DNA of 12,947 nucleotides, taken from NCBI GenBank assembly GCA_003167475.1, contig PMTB01000096.1, forward strand, positions 1 to 12,947, in the 5' to 3' direction. Each line of letters begins with the position of its first letter. Position 1 is the stretch's first letter. The notes under the pieces were generated by a model. It searched no databases. It saw nothing but the letters and a program-made list of their open reading frames with translations, and was not told the DNA's origin. Origin of the DNA: a candidate division FCPU426 bacterium (GTDB lineage Bacteria; Oederibacteriota; PGYV01; Palsa-1178). Position numbers and translations under genes: made by a program. This document shows, piece after piece, positions 6,781-12,947 of the stretch.

Positions 6781-7383
6781 ATGACGAACATTGAGATCAA
6801 GGACATCACAGCGGCTGAATTACGGGCCATACAGGACCACAAGTACTTCATGTCCCAGCAAAAAGGCAAAGAAGTTACCATAGAGGCCGCAATTACGGAT
6901 TTTCTCGATAAATATATGGATGAATGGCGCCTTGACAAGACACGGTATGACAATATGGAGCAGATTGCAAAGATACGCGAATATATGGCGCAGGGCGGGG
7001 ATATAGAGGAGTGGACGGAGAAATACGCGCCTGTGTGGAGGGAAGAACGTGAATCCCTCGAGAAGAACGGTTTTGACACGCGCGTAATAACCATTACCAA
7101 TGAGCGCGGTCTCCATGTGAGGCCATCCGGCACACTTGTGGCCATAGCTAAAAAACACGACTGCGAGCTATATGTGCATAAGGAAGATATGGAACATCAT
7201 AATTTCAAGCTGCACGGCAAACCGTTCATGAACGTAAAATCAGTGCTTGCCGCGCTTGACCTGGTATCAATGTGTGTTGGACAGGGAGAGCATCTTGAAT
7301 TTATTGCGTACGGTAAGCAGGCGAAACAAACGCTCGACGAGATAGAGGAAACCGTGCACCGGAAGTTCGGGGAAAAATCTTAG
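6781..7383 (+). CDS. HPr-like phosphocarrier domain fused to helical N-terminal region
   Basis: Of 200 residues, about 100-195 form an HPr-like domain: VITITNERGLHVRPS carries the His phosphorylated by PEP/EI in HPr (His112 here). NVKSVLAALDL (about 151-161) matches the Ser46 region (Ser154), and a C-terminal helix closes the fold. The spacing from His to Ser is 42 rather than 31, so about 11 residues (around HKEDMEHHNFK) are inserted. The first ~95 residues are helical and contain two similar units: HKYFMSQQKGKEV...DKYMDEWRLDK (20-53) and IREYMAQGGDIEEWTEKYAPVWREER (65-90, in part). I do not recognise this region as a named domain with certainty. No EI or HPr kinase gene is in the window. 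A regulatory HPr paralogue rather than a sugar transporter component is inferred. Confidence 0.8.
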   Translation: MTNIEIKDITAAELRAIQDHKYFMSQQKGKEVTIEAAITDFLDKYMDEWRLDKTRYDNMEQIAKIREYMAQGGDIEEWTEKYAPVWREERESLEKNGFDTRVITITNERGLHVRPSGTLVAIAKKHDCELYVHKEDMEHHNFKLHGKPFMNVKSVLAALDLVSMCVGQGEHLEFIAYGKQAKQTLDEIEETVHRKFGEKS

Positions 7384-7399
7384 ATTGTTTTCGGGCCGC

Positions 7400-7429
7400 T
7401 TGACTTTGGTATGTCTAATAGAGTATACT
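7400..7429 (+). promoter_or_regulatory. Promoter for the PilZ-SGNH unit
   Basis: TTGACT (7400-7405) and TATACT (7424-7429) are spaced 18 bp. A transcript would start near 7436. That excludes the farther upstream in-frame TTG at 7385 as a start for this transcript and supports the TTG at 7475. Confidence 0.6.
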
Positions 7430-7448
7430 GACTGTAAGCGATACTCTA
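7419..7448. promoter_or_regulatory. Candidate operator: 8-bp inverted repeat over the -10
   Basis: TAGAGTAT (7419-7426) and ATACTCTA (7441-7448) form a perfect inverted repeat with a 14-base centre. The half-site starts are 22 bp apart, about two helical turns. The left half overlaps the -10 hexamer and the right half lies at the transcription start region, the usual position of a repressor site. Chance or an RNA hairpin cannot be excluded. Confidence 0.4.
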
Positions 7449-7463
7449 GAAATAATATACCAA

Positions 7464-7469
7464 TTGGAG
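7464..7469 (+). promoter_or_regulatory. Ribosome binding site deciding a TTG start
   Basis: TTGGAG lies 5 nt before a TTG at 7475 that is in frame with the PilZ domain. No in-frame ATG or GTG exists before the RRYKR motif. Together with the promoter at 7400-7429 this fixes the probable start. Confidence 0.55.
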
Positions 7470-7474
7470 ACATT

Positions 7475-7855
7475 TTGGAAAAGCAGGCCGCGGTTTATGA
7501 GGAAAAAAGACGTTATAAGCGCGTCAGTGTGGACGCGGAAGCCGTGTGTGAGATATTTTGCGTGGATTCCCAATCCCTTTTGCTTAACAGGCACACCCCT
7601 AAGATCCACGCCAAAGTGGAAAATATCAGTATGGGCGGGATGCAGATAGTCATTGAAAAGCAGGTTCCCAAAGAGCAGATACTCCGTATGAAAATCACAT
7701 TCGGATGCGGAAAAGTGATTTGGGTTTACAGCCAGGCGCGCTGGTCCGTATATGACGCGAAAATAAATAAATACAGGATAGGGGTCCAGTTTTTTTATCT
7801 CCAGGAAAGGCACAGGGTAGTCTGCGCCGAAATAATAGAAAGTTGCACAAACTAA
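7475..7855 (+). CDS. PilZ domain protein (likely c-di-GMP receptor)
   Basis: With the TTG start at 7475 the product is 126 residues and is a stand-alone PilZ domain. The two c-di-GMP-contacting motifs are present: RRYKR (Arg12 and Arg16, the RxxxR motif) and NISMGG (50-55, the [D/N]xSxxG motif). Between and after them come barrel strands (AEAVCEIF, KIHAKVE, MQIVIE, ILRMKITFG, VIWVYSQARWSV, YRIGVQFFYL). PilZ proteins bind cyclic di-GMP and alter motility, polysaccharide output or other targets; the target is unknown here. No cyclase or phosphodiesterase for c-di-GMP is nearby. The next gene begins 18 nt downstream and is probably co-transcribed. An upstream TTG (7385) is unlikely because it precedes the promoter. 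Confidence 0.85.
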   Translation: MEKQAAVYEEKRRYKRVSVDAEAVCEIFCVDSQSLLLNRHTPKIHAKVENISMGGMQIVIEKQVPKEQILRMKITFGCGKVIWVYSQARWSVYDAKINKYRIGVQFFYLQERHRVVCAEIIESCTN

Positions 7856-7873
7856 AATATCCGGGATGGTGAT

Positions 7874-8617
7874 ATGTTGAGCCGCTTATCATGTCTGGCT
7901 CTGATGCTGTTATTGTTCACAGGATGCCCCTCCCAAAATACATTGCCGGGGAAATCGATCCTTTTCATCGGGAACAGTTTTACCGCCGTAAATGATCTGC
8001 CCGGCATGTTTGTACAACTGGCCAAATCAGGCGGCTCCGCCGTCAATGCCCGGATGTGCGCGCCGGGCGGGTACAGGCTTATCCAGCATGTTTCAGACCC
8101 GTCAACCCTTTCAAAACTTTCTTCTCAAAAGTGGGATATTGTCGTCCTTCAGGAACAAAGCCAGGCACCGGCCATACAAACCGAAAGGGAAACATATATG
8201 TATCCCGCGGTGCGGAGTTTTGACGGGCTTATAAGGAAAGCCGGTTCGGTACCGCTGCTATATATGACCTGGGGCCGCAAGCACGGCTGCCCCGAGATAG
8301 GCTTTAGTGATTACGGCTCAATGCAGGAAAAACTTATTGAAGGGTACTTGGGGATTGCAAAGGAGCTTTCCATTGAATGCGCGCCGGTGGGCATCGCATG
8401 GAAAACCGCTGTTGAGCGGCGCCCGTACCTTGAACTATGGGCTGCTGACGGAATTCACCCGTCACCGGCGGGCACGTATCTTGCGGCCTGTATTTTTTAC
8501 GCTGTAATTTACCATCATAGCCCGGAGGGCCTGAATTTTACGGCGGGATTGTCATTCTCTGACGCCGGTTTTTTACAGGCAATTGCCGCAGAAACGGTCC
8601 TTAAGAACCCTATTTAA
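7874..8617 (+). CDS. SGNH/GDSL-type hydrolase-like lipoprotein
   Basis: The 247-residue product has a short signal peptide ending in the lipobox-like FTGC, with Cys18 as the lipidation site. This predicts a membrane-anchored extracytoplasmic protein. The mature part shows SGNH hydrolase blocks: ILFIGNSFT (block I, nucleophile Ser35), WDIVVLQEQSQAP (about 90-102), and WAADGIHPSPAGTYLAA, which carries the Asp192/His195 pair of block V. Such proteins are usually carbohydrate or lipid esterases; the substrate is not deducible. The ATG at 7874 has only a weak purine stretch upstream, and the 18-nt gap suggests co-transcription with the PilZ gene. The family variant resembles DUF4886-type sequences, a judgement made from memory. 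Confidence 0.8.
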   Translation: MLSRLSCLALMLLLFTGCPSQNTLPGKSILFIGNSFTAVNDLPGMFVQLAKSGGSAVNARMCAPGGYRLIQHVSDPSTLSKLSSQKWDIVVLQEQSQAPAIQTERETYMYPAVRSFDGLIRKAGSVPLLYMTWGRKHGCPEIGFSDYGSMQEKLIEGYLGIAKELSIECAPVGIAWKTAVERRPYLELWAADGIHPSPAGTYLAACIFYAVIYHHSPEGLNFTAGLSFSDAGFLQAIAAETVLKNPI

Positions 8618-8620
8618 ATC

Positions 8621-8649
8621 TTGATTAAAATCCCCTGAGTTGATAAAAT
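8621..8649 (+). promoter_or_regulatory. Promoter for the tandem-ThyX unit
   Basis: TTGATT (8621-8626) and TAAAAT (8644-8649) are 17 bp apart. A TG at 8641-8642 makes an extended -10 (TGnTAAAAT). A leader of about 66 nt follows, then GGAGGG (8711-8716) 5 nt before the ATG at 8722. Confidence 0.55.
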
Positions 8650-8721
8650 TATTTCATTAATTTATCTTTATGAGTAAGGCGGCTGTTGAAAAGCAGCGGC
8701 TTAAATATCAGGAGGGTATAA

Positions 8722-10227
8722 ATGCTTGAAGTCAAACTGGCCGGTTATAATGCTGACGCGGACATCATAGAAAAACTAAAAAAAGAGGGATGGGACGGGA
8801 AAAACAATATTTCCCCCGAGACCATATCCGCGGCCTACGCCCGGATAAGCCGGGATCCCAGGCGCGTTGACGAACTGCGAGCGGACTCCCTCGTGGAAGT
8901 GGACAAAGCCAGGAAATCGAACGAAGCCATAGTTTTTAAGATGGGGCACCACTCCGTAGCCGAGCATGCTTACCTGAATTTTGACATACTGGGGCTGTCC
9001 AGGCTCGCGGTCGAATCCCTCCAGGAAGCCAGGCTCTGCTCATATACCGAAAAATCGCAGCGTTATATAACGCTTGAAGGCGATTATGTGGTGCCGGCGG
9101 AATTTTCGGCGGCTGAAAAGAAGATATTCAGGGATATGGTTGGCAGGCAGGTCGCGGCATACGTAAAGCTTTTCCCCGTCCTGCATGAATACCGTAAAAA
9201 ACAGTACCCTGAACAGCTCGCCACTAAATCAGGGCATAATCTCCTCGAAGGCTGGGCCAAGGAAGACGCGAGGTACGCGCTCGCGCTTGCCACAGAGTGC
9301 CAGCTGGGTTTTTCCTCGAACTCGAGGAACCTGGAACACATAATAAGGAAACTTAAATACCACCCGCTCGCCGAGGTAAGGCTGCTGGGTGAAAAGCTTT
9401 TCAGCGCGACAAAGCAGATAGTGCCTTCGCTTATAATCCTGTCCGACCCTGAAACGTTCAAAAAACAGTTTGGCAAGGATGTATCCGACGGCATATTGAA
9501 GACAGGTTATGCCGCCGCGTCAAAAGCGGTCAAAGCGGTAAAAATACCGTCTTCCAAACCGGTTTCCGCGAAGTTTGAAGTAATGCTGGTCGACTGGACA
9601 AAAGACCCGGACATGAAGATAATCGCGGCCATGACACAGGCATATTCGGGGAAGTCCTACGAGGCCTCGCTGCGCGCCGCGAAAAAGATGAGGAAAAATG
9701 AGATTACCGGTTTTTATAGGACCATATTCAGGGACCTTGGCGAGCATGATTCGCTGTACAGGGAGTTTGAGGATGTGAATTTCGTATATGAAGTGATCCT
9801 CAGTTCAAGCGCTTTTGCCCAGCTTAAGCGCCACAGGATGATGTCCATATCAAAACAGCCGTATGATGTCAGCCTGGGTTATACGGTGCCGCCATCCATA
9901 ATAGAGACAAAGCAGAAGGACATTTTCACCGGCATTATGGATGAGACAGAAAGCGCCTATGCTAAACTGGCCAAAACATCGCCTGTCGCTGCCGAATACA
10001 TACTTACGAACGCGCACAGACGCAGGGTACTGCTTAACGCGAACCTAAGGGAACTATATCATATAACAAGGCTCAGGATGGACTGGCACGCGCAGTGGGA
10101 TATACAGAATATATCGGCGCAGATGGCGGCCGTAACGCAGGAAGCCGCGCCGCTTTCGGCGGCGCTCGCCTGCGGCAAGGATAAGTTTGAAAAAGTGAAA
10201 GCGGCGTTTTTTAAGGCCGGAAAATAA
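8722..10227 (+). CDS. thyX: Tandem-domain flavin-dependent thymidylate synthase homologue
   Basis: ThyX makes dTMP from dUMP with methylene-tetrahydrofolate, FAD and NADPH, normally as a homotetramer of ~220-residue chains. This 501-residue product carries two ThyX-like domains. Domain 1 (about 30-230) has GHHSVAEHAYLNF (75-87), QEARLCSYTEKSQRY (101-115) and NSR (200-202). Domain 2 (about 285-480) has the GEHDSLYREFEDVNF stretch (340-354), RHRMMSISKQPYDVS (370-384), NLREL (441-445) and RLRMDWHAQWDIQ (450-462). The RHR motif survives only in domain 2; its motif Ser is Pro380 and the following GR(Y) is lost. Domain 1 has EAR in place of RHR but keeps S112-Q-R-Y. Long tandem forms occur in other bacteria (I recall Chlamydia). 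Activity is plausible but not assured. The next gene begins 5 nt downstream. Confidence 0.85.
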   Translation: MLEVKLAGYNADADIIEKLKKEGWDGKNNISPETISAAYARISRDPRRVDELRADSLVEVDKARKSNEAIVFKMGHHSVAEHAYLNFDILGLSRLAVESLQEARLCSYTEKSQRYITLEGDYVVPAEFSAAEKKIFRDMVGRQVAAYVKLFPVLHEYRKKQYPEQLATKSGHNLLEGWAKEDARYALALATECQLGFSSNSRNLEHIIRKLKYHPLAEVRLLGEKLFSATKQIVPSLIILSDPETFKKQFGKDVSDGILKTGYAAASKAVKAVKIPSSKPVSAKFEVMLVDWTKDPDMKIIAAMTQAYSGKSYEASLRAAKKMRKNEITGFYRTIFRDLGEHDSLYREFEDVNFVYEVILSSSAFAQLKRHRMMSISKQPYDVSLGYTVPPSIIETKQKDIFTGIMDETESAYAKLAKTSPVAAEYILTNAHRRRVLLNANLRELYHITRLRMDWHAQWDIQNISAQMAAVTQEAAPLSAALACGKDKFEKVKAAFFKAGK

Positions 10228-10232
10228 ACCTT

Positions 10233-10676
10233 ATGGATATCAAGCTAAAAGCCGCGCTTGCCATAATTAAGAAGAATAAACAGTGCTCTTTTGTGACGGT
10301 CGGCGCTGACGGAACGCTGAACGCGAGGATAATGACAAACCTTTTTACTGAAGAGGCGCGTAAAGGTTTTTTTTATTTTGCGACCGCGCTTAATTCCAGG
10401 AAGGCCGAGGATATCAGGAAAAGGAAAACGGCCATAATCGTTTTTTACGGCCCGGCCAACAGGGGTTATGTCACGGTAAAAGGCGAGGCCGCCCTGGTTG
10501 CGGATAAAAAGACCAAAGACAGGTTCTGGCAGGAAAGCTGGAAGGCTTTTTGGCCGGATGGCAGGTCGTCCGAAAACTACTGCATAGTGAAAGTGCGGGC
10601 CGTGGAAGCCGAACTGCTTCAGGGGCGCCGCGGGGAAAAGGAATATTTCTATTTCGAGCAAACGGTTTTACCGTGA
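10233..10676 (+). CDS. Pyridoxamine 5'-phosphate oxidase-like FMN split-barrel protein
   Basis: The 147-residue product has the order of the general stress protein 26 group: CSFVTVGADGTLNARIM (about 18-34), FYFATALNSRKAEDI (about 47-61), a strand TAIIVFYG, GYVTVKGEAALVADKKTKDRFW (about 75-97), then KAFWPDGRSSENYCIVKV (about 100-117). These are flavin-binding split-barrel proteins that use FMN or related cofactors in redox reactions; the substrate is unknown. The gene starts 5 nt after the tandem thyX stop and has no good Shine-Dalgarno of its own, so translational coupling is likely. A flavoprotein beside a FAD enzyme may be chance. No clear terminator follows. Confidence 0.82.
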   Translation: MDIKLKAALAIIKKNKQCSFVTVGADGTLNARIMTNLFTEEARKGFFYFATALNSRKAEDIRKRKTAIIVFYGPANRGYVTVKGEAALVADKKTKDRFWQESWKAFWPDGRSSENYCIVKVRAVEAELLQGRRGEKEYFYFEQTVLP

Positions 10677-10685
10677 ATTTACGGC

Positions 10686-10736
10686 TTTATTTTGCCGGTT
10701 GTTTATCATATAATCAATAATCAAACAAATGGAGAT
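10686..10736 (+). promoter_or_regulatory. Candidate promoter and start-deciding RBS of the cyclase gene
   Basis: A perfect TATAAT (10709-10714) has only a weak -35 (TTTATT, 10686-10691) 17 bp upstream. Three in-frame ATGs follow, at 10729, 10735 and 10741. GGAG at 10731-10734 sits 6 nt before the third, so 10741 is the probable start. Confidence 0.4.
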
Positions 10737-10740
10737 GCAT

Positions 10741-12324
10741 ATGGCCAAAAAAACAGTTAAGAAGACCGAGTCGACAGACGTCGAAAAACAGGCAAAGAAG
10801 ACAGGGCAGAAGAAAGTGCTTCTGCCTCTTGGCGCGAAGTTCAGTTTTTTCGTCGGGCTCCTGCTTGTTGTCATTATGATCATAGTCACGGTTTATATAT
10901 ATAATTGGGCAGGCGACGCCCTTGAAAAGGAAGTAAAGGAAAAAGGTATTGCCATAGCAAAGAACATAGCCAATAATACCGCCGACCCCCTGTTAAAGAA
11001 TGACGACCTGCCGCTCGTGATACTCACAAAGGAAGCAGTGCAGTCGCCTATGACCAAGGAAGTCGCGGATACCGGGCTTTTGAACGGTATAATTGGAGTT
11101 ATAAAGAACGACCTTTTGGGTTTAAAAGAAGCGGCGGAAATAAAGAATGAAGGCATATTGGGCGCGGTTATCGTCAAGTCGAACGGCATGATAATTTCAG
11201 CCGACAATGTAAAACTCATAGGCACCCAGTATGAACTTCCGGAAGGCGCCAAGCCGGTCAAACCCGGGCTTGATGTTTTTGTGCAGGATTATACGCAGAA
11301 GGGGTTGGGATACATAGACATATACGTGCCGGTGGCAACCGTTTTAAACGGCGAAAAGTACACAATAGGCGAGGTACACCTAACCATAGCCAGGAGCGTC
11401 GTCACAAAAGTCGTGACCGGTGCCGTAGTGAAGATCGGATTGATAATCCTAACCGTGCTTTTTGTGGGCATCATAGTTTCCATCATGCTTGTTAATTTCA
11501 TGGTAAGGCCGATAGGATACCTGGTAAAAGGCGTTAGGGCGATCGGAGAAGGCAACTATGACGTGGAGATCAAAAGCAAATCAAACGACGAACTCGGATT
11601 GCTGACCGATATTTTCAATGATACGGCAAAAAGCCTTAAGGAAAAGGAACTTTTAAAAGGCGCGTTTTCCCGGTACGTCTCCAGCGAGGTTATGAACGAG
11701 GTTTTAAACGACCCCACTAAACTTTCGCTTCACGGTAAAAGGGTGAGGGCGACAATGCTTTTCACCGACATAAGAGGGTTTACGGCCATGTCAGAGACTA
11801 TGCAGCCTGAAGAAGTCGTTGCCGTCATTAACGAGTACCTGACCGTCCAGACCGATAAAGTTTTCAAATGGAAAGGCGTGTTGGATAAATTCGTCGGAGA
11901 CTGCGTCATGGCCGTTTACGGCGTGCCCATGCCAAAGGACGACGATTCATACAGGGCGGTCAGGACCGCAATGGATATAAGGGAAAGCGTCGACAAGCTA
12001 AATGTTATAAGGAAAAGGGTGGGTCAGATAACAGTAGGGCTCGGAATAGGGGTCAATACGGGCGATGTCGTTTCCGGGAACATGGGCTCCCCTCAGAAGA
12101 TGGATTACACGGTCATAGGCGACAACGTAAACCTCGCCGCGCGCCTGGAAGCCAACGCTCCGGCCGGCCGCGTATACGTAAGCGAAAGCACATATCTGGA
12201 AACAAAGGACAGGATAGAGTATAAGGAACTCGACGCCATAATGGTCAAGGGCAAAAAGGAACCGGTCAGGGTTTTTGATCCAATAAAAGTCATTGAATCC
12301 GAAAAAAAACAGGTTCAGATATAG
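10741..12324 (+). CDS. Membrane-bound HAMP-linked class III adenylate cyclase
   Basis: With the start at 10741 the product has 527 residues. It has a Lys-rich cytoplasmic tail (1-33), TM1 (about 34-54) and an extracytoplasmic sensor-like region (about 55-222). TM2 (about 229-253), a HAMP linker (about 254-305) and a cyclase catalytic domain (about 335-515) follow. All canonical residues are visible: metal-binding Asp343 (FTDIRGFT) and Asp387 (DKFVGD), adenine-selecting Lys383 and Thr457 (DYTVIGD), and transition-state Asn464 and Arg468 (NVNLAAR). This is the class IIIb pattern, so ATP-to-cAMP conversion in response to an external signal is inferred. The sensor region is not a family I can name. 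No cAMP receptor is in the window. Confidence 0.93.
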   Translation: MAKKTVKKTESTDVEKQAKKTGQKKVLLPLGAKFSFFVGLLLVVIMIIVTVYIYNWAGDALEKEVKEKGIAIAKNIANNTADPLLKNDDLPLVILTKEAVQSPMTKEVADTGLLNGIIGVIKNDLLGLKEAAEIKNEGILGAVIVKSNGMIISADNVKLIGTQYELPEGAKPVKPGLDVFVQDYTQKGLGYIDIYVPVATVLNGEKYTIGEVHLTIARSVVTKVVTGAVVKIGLIILTVLFVGIIVSIMLVNFMVRPIGYLVKGVRAIGEGNYDVEIKSKSNDELGLLTDIFNDTAKSLKEKELLKGAFSRYVSSEVMNEVLNDPTKLSLHGKRVRATMLFTDIRGFTAMSETMQPEEVVAVINEYLTVQTDKVFKWKGVLDKFVGDCVMAVYGVPMPKDDDSYRAVRTAMDIRESVDKLNVIRKRVGQITVGLGIGVNTGDVVSGNMGSPQKMDYTVIGDNVNLAARLEANAPAGRVYVSESTYLETKDRIEYKELDAIMVKGKKEPVRVFDPIKVIESEKKQVQI

Positions 12325-12392
12325 GCCTGATTTTCAAGGCTTAATCATGTTTTTGTCCATCCGCCGGCGTCAAACTATGGCTGCCCGCAAAC

Positions 12393-12421
12393 TTGACAAA
12401 ACATATATTAAATGGCATACT
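12393..12421 (+). promoter_or_regulatory. Promoter of the propeller gene
   Basis: A consensus TTGACA (12393-12398) and CATACT (12416-12421) are spaced 17 bp, predicting a transcript start near 12428 and a 5' leader of about 32 nt. The remaining intergenic bases (12325-12392) show only a poor hairpin and no gene. Confidence 0.6.
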
Positions 12422-12430
12422 TAACCACTA

Positions 12431-12447
12431 GTATTTTACTAAAATAC
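12431..12447 (+). other. Leader hairpin just upstream of the RBS
   Basis: GTATTTT (12431-12437) and AAAATAC (12441-12447) form a perfect 7-bp stem with a 3-nt ACT loop, ending 1 nt before the AGGAG Shine-Dalgarno (12449-12453). It would sit almost at the mRNA 5' end, where such hairpins can protect transcripts. AT-rich chance pairing is also possible. Confidence 0.35.
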
Positions 12448-12459
12448 CAGGAGTTATTG

Positions 12460-12947
12460 ATGCGATTTAGGATAAATAACCGGATAGCACTGTTGTTAAT
12501 ACTGTTATTTATTCCTTTTTATATTTTATCCGTCCCCAGCCCGACCCCCACGATAGGACCCGGATTTGTCTATAATAATTTTGCGACAAACGGAACTGTC
12601 TATGCCATTACCGCCACTGCCAATGTATTGTATGTGGGCGGACAGTTTACCAGGATAGGCGAGAGGACAGGCGCGCTTATACACCTTGACGCAAGCGGAA
12701 ACCAGATCACCTCGCCGCAGTTCCCCCAGGTGGACGGCCAGGTTTACGCCATTGAACCTGACGGCGCCGGCGGGTATTTTATAGGAGGCACTTTTAACTG
12801 GGTGGCGGGGCAGTATCGCGGCCACCTCGCGCATATTCAACCCGACGGCACGCTTGACCCGGTGTGGACGCCTTCGGCGTCAAGTACTGTAAGGGCGCTT
12901 TGTTTATTTGGCGGCAACATTTACATCGGCGGGGCTTTCACATCGCT
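12460..12947 (+). CDS. Secreted DUF5122-type beta-propeller protein (partial, 3' end off window)
   Basis: An ATG at 12460 with AGGAG 6 nt upstream opens a frame with no stop to the window end (162 codons seen). Residues 1-25 are a signal peptide: basic start, then LLLILLFIPFYIL. The mature part starts with a Pro/Thr-rich linker and then repeats a blade about every 48 residues: VYAI...LYVGGQFTRIG (47-67), VYAIEPDG...YFIGGTF (95-112) and VRALCLFGGNIYIGGAF (144-160). The intervening pattern LxHLDASG / LAHIQPDGTLDPVWTP is typical of DUF5122/'delta-60' propellers. These occur in large bacterial surface or secreted proteins, so the gene is probably long. The ligand is unknown. Confidence 0.85.
   Translation, partial: MRFRINNRIALLLILLFIPFYILSVPSPTPTIGPGFVYNNFATNGTVYAITATANVLYVGGQFTRIGERTGALIHLDASGNQITSPQFPQVDGQVYAIEPDGAGGYFIGGTFNWVAGQYRGHLAHIQPDGTLDPVWTPSASSTVRALCLFGGNIYIGGAFTS

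Noticed and set aside
7385..7474. N-terminal extension of the PilZ protein from an upstream TTG at 7385
   Set aside because: It would start before the promoter at 7400-7429, immediately after the previous stop, and has no Shine-Dalgarno; the extra residues match nothing in PilZ domains.
10660..10705. Possible terminator after the FMN split-barrel gene
   Set aside because: Several competing 4-5 bp stems (for example CGGC with GCCG) precede T-rich sequence, but none is stable enough to support.
12324..12356. Possible terminator after the adenylate cyclase
   Set aside because: Only a 4-bp GCCT/AGGC stem with an 8-base loop and a delayed T-run; too weak to call.

Overview
This looks like a chromosomal segment from an uncultivated, probably Gram-negative, free-living bacterium. 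Reasons: a lipoprotein and two exported proteins with signal peptides, abundant short palindromic interspersed repeats, PPi-type phosphoenolpyruvate metabolism (pyruvate phosphate dikinase), a tandem-domain ThyX homologue instead of a recognisable ThyA, and a class III nucleotide cyclase. Frequent AGG/AGA arginine codons and the gene mix recall Elusimicrobiota/Omnitrophota/Goldbacteria-type genomes. The sequence alone does not fix the phylum, so that placement is a guess.

Layout. Positions 1-172 hold an unidentified in-frame tail. An RmuC-family gene (221-1315) follows. Its stop codon lies inside a 30-bp palindromic repeat that recurs, perfectly inverted, at 2357-2386. Between the two copies sits a visibly AT-rich gene for an exported protein with propeller-like strands (1390-2322). 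A CBM11/CIA30-like carbohydrate-binding-fold protein (2406-2936) comes next. Then comes a 392-base gene-free stretch with a 216-bp MITE-like nested palindrome (2945-3160) and the promoter of ppdK. Pyruvate phosphate dikinase (3329-6136) ends at a strong intrinsic terminator, followed by another repeat of the same palindromic family.

From 6354 onward the genes are mostly signalling-type. A small PH-like-domain protein on the minus strand is divergent from a two-part protein whose C-terminal half is HPr-like, with the phosphorylatable His retained. A PilZ (c-di-GMP-binding) protein with its own promoter and a TTG start follows, then an SGNH-hydrolase lipoprotein 18 nt downstream. Next is a two-gene unit: a tandem ThyX homologue and an FMN split-barrel protein of the general-stress-protein-26 type. 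A membrane-bound, HAMP-linked class III adenylate cyclase with all canonical catalytic residues follows. The window ends inside a secreted DUF5122-type beta-propeller gene with its own promoter.

How the genes relate. No single operon ties the window together; nearly every gene or pair has its own promoter. Two recurring themes are PEP/phospho-transfer biochemistry (PPDK, the HPr fusion) and nucleotide second messengers (PilZ, adenylate cyclase). I see no clear new multi-gene system. The most unusual items are the tandem ThyX, whose two domains have lost complementary parts of the active-site motif, and the HPr fusion with a duplicated N-terminal motif and an insertion in the HPr fold.
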